Source of the DNA: an uncultured Pseudomonadota bacterium
Lineage (GTDB): Bacteria > Pseudomonadota > Alphaproteobacteria > RF32 > CAG-239
Length of the DNA stretch: 54,119 bases
Assembly: GCA_949290295.1 (NCBI GenBank)
Contig: CASERH010000014.1
Coordinates: 1 to 54,119, forward strand
Reading direction: 5' to 3'
Under the pieces are notes generated by a model, which worked only from the letters and a program-made list of their open reading frames with translations, was not told where the DNA came from and did not search any database. Below are positions 9,171-16,957 of this stretch, piece by piece. A program made the position numbers and the translations under genes. The first letter of the stretch is position 1. Every line of letters starts with the position of its first letter.

Positions 9171-9587
9171 TTATTCTTTTTTTGAGATGCTAAACCGAAA
9201 CCTGCCGGCTATTTTTTTCTTGTTTAAGAATAGCCAGAAATAATAAGGAATCAAGATAATTATCGCAGATATGCCACCGTTTATTTCACTTTTGCTCACC
9301 AGATAAACGCTTATCAGCGCTGCGAGCATTAGGATAAGCGGTAATCCATAGCTAAGAAAAACAGCCAAGAACCCGGAGGTCGCCTCCAGTCTGACGGTGA
9401 CAATTTCTCCCGGCGTGAACTGCCGATTAGCATCATCGCTGATTTCTATGACTTTGGCTTGACTATTTATAAGCCCGCAGCTATCTTTGGCCACACATTG
9501 GTTGCAAGCCGACTGTCTGGATATCTTGACGCCGACGATATTGCCTTTTTGAAAAACGACCTCTCCTTCGTGCTTAATCGTTTCCAT
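9171..9587 (-). CDS. rseC: RseC/MucC-like membrane protein
   Basis: This 138-residue protein has the RseC layout: an N-terminal cysteine-bearing domain (Cys28, Cys31, Cys37 in SACNQCVAKDSCG), then two membrane helices around residues 72-115 and a basic tail. In Escherichia coli RseC modulates sigma-E and takes part in the Rsx (Rnf) system that keeps SoxR reduced. In this operon it most likely assists Rnf assembly or redox coupling (inference). AGGATTAGAAC precedes ATG at 9585-9587, and the start overlaps the apbE end by 14 bases. Confidence 0.88.
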   Translation of the reverse strand: METIKHEGEVVFQKGNIVGVKISRQSACNQCVAKDSCGLINSQAKVIEISDDANRQFTPGEIVTVRLEATSGFLAVFLSYGLPLILMLAALISVYLVSKSEINGGISAIIILIPYYFWLFLNKKKIAGRFRFSISKKE

Positions 9588-10605
9588 GTTCTAATCCTAT
9601 CAGTTGTTGGGCCTGCTTGGAGCTTTCCATATCAAAACCTCCTTTGGGGTTGTGCGTAAACAAAATTATCGGTAGTTTTATTTTGTTTGCCAGCTCCAGA
9701 CCTTTTTGCTTTCCCATGGCCATAATTGCCGTAGCATAGGCATCTGCCTCCATGCAAGTGGGGGCAAAAACCGTGACTGAGGCTAAATCGTTTTTTACCG
9801 GTTGTCCGGTTTGCGGCGAGATTGTGTGTGAGAATACTTTTCCCTCTTCTTCTATAAAATTTCGATAATCTCCTGAGGTGGCAACCGCGTAGTCTGAAAT
9901 CTCCAAGACCAAGGCATTGCCTTTATAGTGTTTTAGAGGAACGCCAATGCCGATATTCCAGAGGTTGCCCTCCTCGTCTCTTTTGCCTGATAAGCGCAGC
10001 TCTCCGCCAATTTCTACAATATAGTCCTTAAAGCCCAGATTATCCAGGCTTTCTGCAACCTTATCTACCGCGTAGCCTTTGGCTATGGCAGATAAATTTA
10101 GCGAAGTTCTGCCGTCTTTTTTGATAACATTTTTATAATCTTTTGAAAATTTGAGCTTTTTGAAATCACTATAGGCTTTGACGGCGGATAATTCTTGTTT
10201 GCTCGGGGCTCTAAATTCATGCCCCGGGCCAAATCCCCACAAGTCAATCAGCGGAGCAATGGCGGGGTCAAAAGCACCATTGCTTTCTTTGTTTATTCTT
10301 TTGGCTGTTTTTAGAACTTTTGATAAATCATCAGAGAGTGCAAAATCTTCTCCTGCCTTGGCTCTGTTTAGTCTGCTTATTTCCGAATCCTCTCTAAAAA
10401 CAGACATTTTGGCATCAACATCTTGCAGTATTTTTGCAACTTGCTCCGGCAGGCTTTTGTCTGCAACGGAAGTGCGAATCTTTATCTTGTAATAGGTATT
10501 AAAAGCTTTGCCGCCGAATTCCTGGTAGTCTGAAAAGGTGCTGCGCAGAAATACGGCCAGTGCCACCAACAGAAAGATTATTGAAATATATTTTAAAATA
10601 CGCAT
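9574..10605 (-). CDS. apbE: FAD:protein FMN transferase
   Basis: ApbE transfers FMN from FAD to threonines of RnfD and RnfG. The 343-residue protein has an N-terminal membrane anchor (residues 5-22) rather than a lipoprotein cysteine. The ApbE core follows: an FRE-DSEISRLN stretch, NGAFDPAIAPLIDLWGFGP, LNLSAIAKGYAVDK, IVEIGGE, and the C-terminal ADAYATAIMAMG carrying the metal-binding Asp and Thr. It is the first gene of the operon, with its substrates encoded downstream. AAGAAG lies before ATG at 10603-10605. Confidence 0.95.
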   Translation of the reverse strand: MRILKYISIIFLLVALAVFLRSTFSDYQEFGGKAFNTYYKIKIRTSVADKSLPEQVAKILQDVDAKMSVFREDSEISRLNRAKAGEDFALSDDLSKVLKTAKRINKESNGAFDPAIAPLIDLWGFGPGHEFRAPSKQELSAVKAYSDFKKLKFSKDYKNVIKKDGRTSLNLSAIAKGYAVDKVAESLDNLGFKDYIVEIGGELRLSGKRDEEGNLWNIGIGVPLKHYKGNALVLEISDYAVATSGDYRNFIEEEGKVFSHTISPQTGQPVKNDLASVTVFAPTCMEADAYATAIMAMGKQKGLELANKIKLPIILFTHNPKGGFDMESSKQAQQLIGLEHGND

Positions 10606-10633
10606 ATTCTTCTTTATAAGTTGAAGTTAGTTC

Positions 10634-10661
10634 TTACATCTGATGAAAAATACGTTATGAT
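10634..10661 (+). promoter_or_regulatory. Probable sigma70-type promoter for the CDP-alcohol transferase operon
   Basis: TTACAT (10634-10639) and TATGAT (10656-10661) are separated by 16 bp. The predicted transcript starts about 25 nt before the ATG at 10695, with AGAGGGA as ribosome-binding site. It lies in the short divergent gap with apbE. Confidence 0.45.
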
Positions 10662-10694
10662 ACGTATAAAGTCAATCATAAGAGGGATTATAAT

Positions 10695-11372
10695 ATGCAA
10701 AACAAATTCGAATCAATCGTTAATCGTCTTCGCTCACAATATAATAAAACACATCTCTGTTCAGGTGTGGCTTGCTTTAGATCTTTTGTGGCTGACAGCG
10801 GCAGAAAACTGGCCAAAGCCGGTGTATCTGCCAATGTTATCAGCATTGCCGGTTTTATCATAGGTATGTTTGCCGTTAATTTCTTGGCTCTCAATATGTA
10901 TTTCTGGGCGCTTGTATGCATTCTTCTCAACCGTTGGTGTGATGCTTTGGACGGCGCTGTTGCAAAAATCAACGGCAAAACAGAATTTGGCGTGTTTCTG
11001 GATGCTTGTCTTGATTATATCTTCTATGCCGCGGTTATTTTCGGTTTTGCTTTGGCGCAGCCGCAAAATGCAACCTCGGCCGCTTTTTTGTTGTTTGGTT
11101 TTACGGCCTCGGCGGCGGCTATGCTTGCTTATGCCGTTGTAGCCTACGGGAAAGGCAAAGACTCCGATGAGATGTTGCAAGAATCTCCCTTCTATTTGGG
11201 CGGTTTGGCTCAGGGTGCCGAAACACTGGCCGCTTTGGTTATCTTATGTCTGGTGCCGGTCTGGTTTGTACCGATTGCTCTTATTTTGGGGTGTTGGTGC
11301 ATTGTTAAATCTTTGGTTGTTATCTCCACAGCATATTATGCCTTTGTTGTTGCTAAAAAAGGTTCTAAGTAA
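10695..11372 (+). CDS. CDP-alcohol phosphatidyltransferase family protein
   Basis: Members of this membrane family move a phosphoalcohol from a CDP-linked donor, mostly in phospholipid synthesis. The catalytic motif is visible as D83-x2-D86-G87 followed by AVAK, then G99, D103 and D107. The metal-binding aspartates are all kept. Two deviations from DGxxARx8G are seen: Lys91 where Arg is usual, and seven instead of eight residues before Gly99. About six hydrophobic segments span the 225 residues. The substrate is not identifiable. The stop overlaps the next start (TAATG), forming a two-gene operon with the DsbD-like protein. Confidence 0.85.
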   Translation: MQNKFESIVNRLRSQYNKTHLCSGVACFRSFVADSGRKLAKAGVSANVISIAGFIIGMFAVNFLALNMYFWALVCILLNRWCDALDGAVAKINGKTEFGVFLDACLDYIFYAAVIFGFALAQPQNATSAAFLLFGFTASAAAMLAYAVVAYGKGKDSDEMLQESPFYLGGLAQGAETLAALVILCLVPVWFVPIALILGCWCIVKSLVVISTAYYAFVVAKKGSK

Positions 11373-12967
11373 TGCCAAAATTAAAGTTCTCGGCTCTATT
11401 ATTGGTCTTTTCTCTTCTCTTTGCTGTTCCAAATTCTTTTGCTTTGGTGCAAGAGCAACTGACAGATAAGGTCAAAGTTAGTCTTTATACCCAGTATGAT
11501 GCAGTTAATCCAAGCCAAAATCTTGGTATCTTACTCAAATTCAAAATGACGCCGGGGTGGCATATCTTCAGCCAAAATCCCGGCGAAATCGGTATGCCGA
11601 CCAAGGTGGAGTGGAAGTTGCCTTTTGGCTACGAGGTCAGCGATCTTGGTTGGAGCCGTGATGAAGAATTTGAAAGTGATGGCATTGTTCAAAGAGGTTA
11701 TGGGGATACAGCCTATTATCAAGCTGTTATTCATCCGGAGACGACGACTTTGGAGCGCGCAGAACTTGAGGTCAAAATCAAGTGGCTTGCTTGCCGGGAT
11801 GAATGTGTGCCAGAGCAAAGAACTTTTGTTTTGAAACTTCCGGTGTCTTCCTTGGAGCAGTTGCCAACGGCTGATTGGAATACCCTGCTCAAAGAGGCAG
11901 AACCTTGGTTTCTGCCAGAGGCGGAAAAAGGTGAACAACTCAGTTTGCTGTTTGTTCTCTTGATGGCTTTTGTGGGCGGTATCATTATGAATGCCATGCC
12001 CTGCATATTTCCGATTTTGGCTATTAAAGCTATTGCGCTTTCTCAGACTTCTTATAATAAAAGAAAAAGCCGAATGGAGGCTTTGTTCTACACTATTGGT
12101 GTCGTTGTCTCCTTCCTGATAGCAGCAACCATTTTAATGTTGTTGAGGCAAAATGGTGAGAGTATTGGCTGGGGATTTCAATTGCAGTCTCCTTGGTTTG
12201 TGGCAGCCATGGCTATTTTGTTTTTGGTCATCGGATTGATGCTGTTTGATTTGATTTCTATTCCGAATCCTTTAGCAAACAAAGCCGGGCGGATGTCTTT
12301 CAAAAATCATCTGATAAACTCGTTCATGACAGGTTTTTTGGCTGTGTTGATTGCCAGTCCCTGCACTGCTCCCTTTATGGGAATCGCCATTGGTTATACC
12401 TTGAGCGCACCTGTTTATGCTTATTATCCAATCTTTTTGGCTCTTGGGCTTGGGTATGCCCTGCCCTTTGCTTTGGCGGGCTTGTTTCCTAAGGCTATTC
12501 ATAAGATTTTGCCCAAACCCGGAAAATGGATGGATATTTTGAAAAAAATCTTTGCCATACCTGTGTTCTTGACCTCTTTGTGGTTGGTTTGGATACTTTA
12601 TCACCAAATAAAGCCCGAACAAATTTCAGAGGTGAATTGGCGTCCCTATAATGCCGCTGAAGTATCTTCCCTGGTTGAAAACCAAAAGCCTGTGTTTATT
12701 GATTTTACTGCCAAGTGGTGCCTTACTTGTTTGATGAATAAGCGTTCGACGCTGGAAACATCTGATTTTGCCGCTCTAGCCTTAGAAAAAGGAATTGTCT
12801 TGTTTAGGGCTGATTGGACCAATAATGATCAGATGATTGCCAAGGCCTTGGAAAGTTATGGGCGCAACTCTATTCCGCTTTATGTTTACTATGATGGCAA
12901 AAGTTCCGACTATAAGATATTGCCGCAGATCTTAACACCGGGAATCACTCAAAAATATTTGAGATAG
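11372..12967 (+). CDS. DsbD/ScsB-like thiol:disulfide interchange protein
   Basis: Such proteins carry reducing power from cytoplasmic thioredoxin across the inner membrane to periplasmic disulfides. The 531-residue chain has a signal peptide, then an N-terminal periplasmic DsbD-like domain (about 30-155) with Cys141-RDE-Cys145. A central membrane domain (about 190-405) has Cys211 in NAMPC and Cys331 in ASPCTAPFMG, the redox pair. The C-terminal thioredoxin-like domain holds Trp449-Cys450-LT-Cys453. All three cysteine pairs needed for the relay are present. It is shorter than ScsB. The likely beneficiary is cytochrome or envelope protein thiol reduction (inference). Confidence 0.9.
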   Translation: MPKLKFSALLLVFSLLFAVPNSFALVQEQLTDKVKVSLYTQYDAVNPSQNLGILLKFKMTPGWHIFSQNPGEIGMPTKVEWKLPFGYEVSDLGWSRDEEFESDGIVQRGYGDTAYYQAVIHPETTTLERAELEVKIKWLACRDECVPEQRTFVLKLPVSSLEQLPTADWNTLLKEAEPWFLPEAEKGEQLSLLFVLLMAFVGGIIMNAMPCIFPILAIKAIALSQTSYNKRKSRMEALFYTIGVVVSFLIAATILMLLRQNGESIGWGFQLQSPWFVAAMAILFLVIGLMLFDLISIPNPLANKAGRMSFKNHLINSFMTGFLAVLIASPCTAPFMGIAIGYTLSAPVYAYYPIFLALGLGYALPFALAGLFPKAIHKILPKPGKWMDILKKIFAIPVFLTSLWLVWILYHQIKPEQISEVNWRPYNAAEVSSLVENQKPVFIDFTAKWCLTCLMNKRSTLETSDFAALALEKGIVLFRADWTNNDQMIAKALESYGRNSIPLYVYYDGKSSDYKILPQILTPGITQKYLR

Positions 12968-13002
12968 AAAAAAGCCCCGCTTTCTAAAAGACGGGGCTTT
13001 TA
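12968..13002. terminator. Bidirectional intrinsic terminator
   Basis: AAAAGCCCCG and CGGGGCTTTT form a 10-bp stem with an A run before and T run after, serving the DsbD-like gene and the convergent AsmA-like gene. Confidence 0.88.
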
Positions 13003-13017
13003 ACTTGGTAGATATCT

Positions 13018-13788
13018 TTAGTTTCCGAAAATTCCAAAGCTTTTTACTTTGTCTTTGACGCCACCGACAACATTATCGAGGTTCTTCTTAGCGACGTTTT
13101 TCAGGTCACTTAGACCGCTTTTGACAACTGTTTGAGAAGCGGTTGAGAGTATTTTGTTTAATACTTTGGAGATGGAGGCGACAATACTTTCACCCTTGTC
13201 TTGTCCACCAATATCGGTGAGGACAATTTCTGGCAAGACAACGTCTATCGAGCTTTCTTCTCCGCCGACATTAGCCGCGGCTTTTAACTCCCCAGCCTTA
13301 ACCGTGAGTTTTTTAATGATGACTTTTTTGGCTGAAGCTGAGTTGTCTTTTTCTCCTTTTTCATCTTTGGCAGTTTGAGCTTTTTCTGCTGAGGCGGTGT
13401 TTTTGCTGATGTTGCTTTGGAGCTGTTTGATGTTGTTTTGGCTGATAGACAACATTTCATAGGTGATAACCGGTTTATCTACGGTGATATCTTCAATGAC
13501 GATTGTGTCACTCATCAGGCTTTTAACATCTAACTTAACCGAAATGCCGTTTAGAGAAAGCAAGTATGGATTTTTGTAGTTTTCGGGGTTTGCAACCGTC
13601 AAGCCTTTGATTGATGCGGTGCCGTCAAAGGGAGAGAGATTAAAGCCCTCAAGTTTGACTTCAGTACCGGTAACTTGTGAACCAAATTTATTAACAACAC
13701 CTTTAACAATAGACTCTAAAGACATCCAAGTAATTGCCACGGCAATAACGATTATTGCCAACAGGCTTAAGAAAATGCGCTTTTTCAT
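13018..13788 (-). CDS. AsmA-like envelope protein
   Basis: This 256-residue protein has a single N-terminal membrane helix followed by beta-rich sequence. GVVNKFGSQVTGTEVKLEGF and FDGTASIKGLTVANPENYK resemble the N-terminal region of AsmA-like/DUF748 proteins that span the periplasm and act in envelope lipid homeostasis. A Lys/Ala/Glu-rich low-complexity segment sits near the middle (KNTASAEKAQTAKDEKGEK). The start is ATG 13786-13788 with AAAGGAG upstream; a longer in-frame reading runs into tRNA-Lys and is rejected. Function is inferred from the fold only. Confidence 0.65.
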   Translation of the reverse strand: MKKRIFLSLLAIIVIAVAITWMSLESIVKGVVNKFGSQVTGTEVKLEGFNLSPFDGTASIKGLTVANPENYKNPYLLSLNGISVKLDVKSLMSDTIVIEDITVDKPVITYEMLSISQNNIKQLQSNISKNTASAEKAQTAKDEKGEKDNSASAKKVIIKKLTVKAGELKAAANVGGEESSIDVVLPEIVLTDIGGQDKGESIVASISKVLNKILSTASQTVVKSGLSDLKNVAKKNLDNVVGGVKDKVKSFGIFGN

Positions 13789-13873
13789 ACTTATTTCTCC
13801 TTTGGTTAATACTATTTGCGAGTTTATATCATTTATATACTTTGGCAAGGTTATTTTTTTAGTAAAAAAGTTG

Positions 13874-13902
13874 TTGCAATTAAAAAAAATAGAGTCTATA
13901 TT
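13874..13902 (+). promoter_or_regulatory. tRNA-Lys promoter
   Basis: TTGCAA (13874-13879) and TATATT (13897-13902) are separated by 17 bp, placing transcription start about a dozen bases before tRNA-Lys. Confidence 0.65.
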
Positions 13903-13920
13903 CCCCACTGTTAAGATTAT

Positions 13921-13996
13921 GGGTGCGTAGCTCAGTTGGTAGAGCAACTGACTCTTAATCAGTGGGTCTGGGGTTCGAACCCCCACGCGCCTACCA
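13921..13996 (+). tRNA. tRNA-Lys (anticodon CTT)
   Basis: A full cloverleaf with encoded CCA. The acceptor arms are GGGTGCG and CGCGCCT, the D arm contains AGTTGGTA, and the anticodon stem ACTGA/TCAGT encloses loop CTCTTAA, giving anticodon CTT. The T arm is TGGGG-TTCGAAC-CCCCA. The 3' end plus following terminator is repeated about 1.25 kb downstream. Confidence 0.97.
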
Positions 13997-14054
13997 ATAA
14001 AGAAGGGTCTCCTTTATGGGGGCCTTTTTTTATTGGTTTAGGTAATGTCGGGTT
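13980..14054 (+). repeat. tRNA-Lys 3'-end repeat, left copy (attL-like)
   Basis: This stretch starts in the T arm of tRNA-Lys and runs past its terminator. It recurs at 15234-15308: the first 22 bases are identical and the rest matches with a few changes and indels. The arrangement resembles the att sites of tRNA-targeting integrative elements, but no integrase lies between the copies. Confidence 0.75.
14006..14031 (+). terminator. tRNA-Lys terminator
   Basis: GGTCTCC and GGGGGCC pair (with G-U pairs) around TTTAT and are followed by seven T residues. Confidence 0.75.
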
Positions 14055-14228
14055 TGAAGCCCAGAGGCTGAGGTTCGACTACCACCCCAAAATGATTTGT
14101 ATCCATTATTTATTGATAAAGATGTGGTTGTTATATTTAATGTAATATATTTTAAAATTAATCTTCCCCAGATGATGGACAAATATCAAAAATCCTAATT
14201 TATATATGGCAAGATTTGTGGAATTATT

Positions 14229-14975
14229 TTATTCGCGGTCGTGGATATATCTTTCATAGGATTCGTCAAGCACAGAGTGAACTTGGAAAATTGATTCTAC
14301 ATAAGTTTCCACTACTGGGTTTATTCTTCTTTTATTTTTTACCATTTTACCCTTGTTGAAGTCAGGTTCTAGATAAAGTTGCTCTGCAGAGGGCATTATG
14401 TTTGCAGGCTCACAAAAGCTCTCTTTGGTTAGGCATGATATATTGATACTTGGTAACATCATTTCTTCTGTTTTCATCTCTAGGATACCCGCTTCTAGCG
14501 CATTGGTGAGTTCTAACCAAATATTCATTAAAATATTTTCTAGAATGTGTCTTTCATCTTCTGCTTTTATGCTAGAAGTATTGTTGATCAAACTGTAAAT
14601 GTATGCTCTATATGTAAAAATCCAAATTTTAGATGAGATATTTAAATAATCGTTAGAATTTTTAATCCCCACAGAATGAGGTGACAGACTCATAAGCATT
14701 TTGTCGCATATATCTGGATGTCTATTTGCAGTTTTTTTAAAATTGTATAAATCACATTCTTTTACGATATAGTACATATAGTTATGTATCTGGTGTAAAG
14801 TAATTAAAATATTTACTTTTTCACTGTTTGTCTTGCCTAATAAAAAATGAATTATCTTTTTAGCATCTTTAATATTAGCATCTAAGGAATTGGATGCTTG
14901 ATTATCTTGTTTGGAAGTTTTAGAAAACAATAGAAAAAATAAAATAACTATGCAAACAACTAAAAAACTTTCCAC
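14229..14975 (-). CDS. Orphan membrane-anchored protein in tRNA-flanked insertion
   Basis: I do not recognise this 248-residue protein. It has a very hydrophobic N-terminal helix (residues 4-19, VVCIVILFFLLF), then an Asn/Lys-rich, mainly helical soluble part ending in a charged tail. The base composition is clearly more AT-rich than the neighbouring genes. It is the only gene between the two tRNA-Lys repeats. No obvious ribosome-binding site precedes the ATG at 14973-14975. It may be cargo of a decayed integrative element; function cannot be assigned. Confidence 0.6.
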   Translation of the reverse strand: MESFLVVCIVILFFLLFSKTSKQDNQASNSLDANIKDAKKIIHFLLGKTNSEKVNILITLHQIHNYMYYIVKECDLYNFKKTANRHPDICDKMLMSLSPHSVGIKNSNDYLNISSKIWIFTYRAYIYSLINNTSSIKAEDERHILENILMNIWLELTNALEAGILEMKTEEMMLPSINISCLTKESFCEPANIMPSAEQLYLEPDFNKGKMVKNKRRINPVVETYVESIFQVHSVLDESYERYIHDRE

Positions 14976-15233
14976 TTATTTCTTCCTCACATTGTTTTAT
15001 AGGTATTGTAGTGTCTGTGCATATATCTTTGTTTGGTATTTTGTAATCGTATGGTAGAATCATAATGGTTAAATTGTAAAAATCAAATAAAAATTTTAGA
15101 TAAATGGGTTACATAATATTGTTGAAAAATGTTATATGTTTTTTGTGCTATCATAGAGCTTGCTTGGCTCGCTAACAAACTGTCGCCTGTCGTTGAAAAA
15201 CAACCGGAGCAACGGTTGTTTTTCTTCCTCCAG
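14976..15233. other. AT-rich non-coding stretch of the insertion
   Basis: No gene was seen. The right end holds GAGC/GCTC pairing around 15155 and a strong palindromic terminator at 15195-15224. A TGC-TATCAT extended -10-like sequence near 15148 could start a small RNA of about 65 nt ending at that terminator, but this is weak. Confidence 0.4.
15195..15224. terminator. Palindromic intrinsic terminator
   Basis: GAAAAACAACCG and CGGTTGTTTTTC form a 12-bp stem with a six-base loop, working in either direction, just inside the right copy of the tRNA repeat. Confidence 0.8.
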
Positions 15234-15308
15234 CCCCCACGCGCCTACCAATAAAAAAGAGGTCTCCTTTATGGAGGCCTTTTTTGTTTGTTCAGCTAAT
15301 GTCGGGTT
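15234..15308 (+). repeat. tRNA-Lys 3'-end repeat, right copy (attR-like)
   Basis: It begins with the same 22 bases as 13980-14001, covering the tRNA 3' end and CCA without the rest of the tRNA. It then matches the downstream terminator (GGTCTCC at 15261-15267, GGAGGCC at 15273-15279, T run) and the following TAATGTCGGGTT. Confidence 0.75.
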
Positions 15309-15400
15309 CGAACCAAGGTTCGTCTAGCTTGAACTTTCACGCCTCTGTATGGCGAGAGTTAAGCTGAGCCCCTTTAGTCAAAACTAAAGGGGCCTTTTCT
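15309..15400 (+). other. Hairpin-rich stretch ending in a rightward terminator before panD's 3' end
   Basis: AGCTT (15326-15330) pairs with AAGCT (15361-15365) and continues inward through AACT/AGTT and GCC/GGC. It is followed by the stem CCCCTTTAG (15369-15377) and CTAAAGGGG (15384-15392), then CCTTTTCT. The T run is on the plus strand, so the terminator faces rightward, against panD. A short plus-strand RNA from the insertion or tRNA region is possible. Confidence 0.45.
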
Positions 15401-15772
15401 CTAAGCGGCAATAATGTCTTTTTTCTCAACAACGTGGTTGTTGGCATCCATCTGGACAATGGTTGGTTTGTGTTTGGCCGCTTCTTCCTCACTCATATAG
15501 GCATAGGCAATGATTATTACCTTATCACCTATAGCGACTTTGCGCGCGGCGGCACCGTTTAGGCAGATATCTCCCTTGCCCGCCGGCCCCGGAATAACAT
15601 ATGTCGATAATCTTTCGCCATTGTTGATATCAACCACATCAACTTTTTGGTTCTCACGCAGGTTGGCTTTTTTCATTAAATCTGTGTCTATCGTGATTGA
15701 GCCGACATAATTCAAATTGGCATCTGTCACCGTGGCACGGTGAATCTTAGACAACATCATCTCTATTTGCAT
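15401..15772 (-). CDS. panD: Aspartate 1-decarboxylase
   Basis: PanD makes beta-alanine from aspartate for pantothenate and coenzyme A synthesis. It is made as a proenzyme that self-cleaves to form a pyruvoyl group. The Gly24-Ser25 cleavage site is present (YVGSITID), with Lys9 and the [18 protein letters not shown] core. At 123 residues it has the normal length. GGGGGAAAG precedes ATG at 15770-15772. No other pantothenate genes are in the window, but a CoaD-like enzyme is encoded at 35538-36653. Confidence 0.96.
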   Translation of the reverse strand: MQIEMMLSKIHRATVTDANLNYVGSITIDTDLMKKANLRENQKVDVVDINNGERLSTYVIPGPAGKGDICLNGAAARKVAIGDKVIIIAYAYMSEEEAAKHKPTIVQMDANNHVVEKKDIIAA

Positions 15773-15820
15773 AGCTGCTTTCCCCCAAAGATTTGATGCT
15801 ATTATTCAATCACATTTTTC

Positions 15821-16948
15821 TTAATTTTGCAAGGGGTGAAGCGGAATTCTTACCTCAAAGGCACTATAGTGCCCATAGCGGGAGCGGATATGAACTTTGG
15901 CTTCCAACAAAACTGCTAAGCGTTTTACGATACTTAGCCCCAACCCTGCTCCGTTACTTCTGTTGTCTTTAATTTCTTTACTCTGATAAAACTCCTCAAA
16001 TATCAGCCTTTGCTCTTGCTCTTTTATGCCGCAGCCATCGTCTATAATCCGGATGCAGGCTTCATCCCCGTCCTTACGACAGCTGATTAATATCTTGTGT
16101 TTGGCATATTTTAGGGCGTTGCTAAACAGATTTCTGATAATTCTCTCCAGCAAAAAGCTATCCGTTTCAACCTCAAAATGCCCTACCCTGCAAATGACAT
16201 CTACTCCTCTGGCCGCTGCGGTTTGGTGATATTCCAAACAGAGTCTGCAAAAAATGGTACCAATATTAAAGCGCTGTACCTCCACTCTTATTCCACCTGA
16301 ATCCAGCTTGCTAATATCTAACAGATTATCTAACAGCGACTTCAGACCTGCTGCAGAGGCAGATATCTTTTGCACCAGTTTTTGCTGAGAAGTTTTTAAC
16401 TTTTCTTCTGATAAAGATTCAACGAACAACTGCAGTGCTTGCATGGGTTGGCGCAAATCATGGCTGGCTTGGGCCAAAAAATATGATTTGGCCTTGTTGG
16501 CATCTTCGGCTTTCTTTTTGGCTGCTTTTAGTTCCTCTTTAGCCTTAACCTCCTGTGTTATATCCTGAAATGTGCCCGCAATCTTTTTCTTGTTTCCGCT
16601 CATTACAAATCCGGCCCTAAAACGACAATAAGCCACTTCTCCGCTTGGGCGGTGCAGGCGAATCTTGCCGCCCACCAAACGGGCTCCGGAAAAGAGTTTT
16701 TTTATTTGCTGTTTATAAAAGGTAAAGTCTTCTGCAAAGATCCCTTCTCTTATTAAATTACGCTTGTGATTCTTGATAACTTTGGCATAACCAAAAATGC
16801 GATACATCTCCTTGGACCAATAAAACCTCTTGGTCTCAAGATCTAGCTCCCAATAGCCTAAGTGTGCCGTTTTTTCTGCAAATTCTCGTCTTTGGCGGCT
16901 TTGCTTTAATTCTTGCAGTGCTCGGGCAAGCTTTTCTTTATCTTCCAT
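15821..16948 (-). CDS. PAS-domain sensor histidine kinase
   Basis: This 375-residue cytoplasmic kinase has a short coiled start, a PAS domain (about residues 22-130, with GYWELDLETKRFYWSKEMYRIFGY), then the kinase core. The phospho-accepting His163 lies in SHDLRQPMQAL. The N box (LFSNALKYA), G1 box (DDGCGI) and G2 box (GAGLGLSIVKR) are all present. No membrane segment or receiver domain is visible, so it senses an internal signal through PAS, and its response regulator is elsewhere. It follows the DUF4340 gene by nine bases and may be co-transcribed with the ABC exporter genes. Confidence 0.9.
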   Translation of the reverse strand: MEDKEKLARALQELKQSRQRREFAEKTAHLGYWELDLETKRFYWSKEMYRIFGYAKVIKNHKRNLIREGIFAEDFTFYKQQIKKLFSGARLVGGKIRLHRPSGEVAYCRFRAGFVMSGNKKKIAGTFQDITQEVKAKEELKAAKKKAEDANKAKSYFLAQASHDLRQPMQALQLFVESLSEEKLKTSQQKLVQKISASAAGLKSLLDNLLDISKLDSGGIRVEVQRFNIGTIFCRLCLEYHQTAAARGVDVICRVGHFEVETDSFLLERIIRNLFSNALKYAKHKILISCRKDGDEACIRIIDDGCGIKEQEQRLIFEEFYQSKEIKDNRSNGAGLGLSIVKRLAVLLEAKVHIRSRYGHYSAFEVRIPLHPLQN

Positions 16949-16957
16949 GTCTGTTTG

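Noticed and set aside
13789..13986. Longer N-terminus for the AsmA-like gene
   Set aside because: It would run into tRNA-Lys; a good ribosome-binding site precedes ATG 13788.
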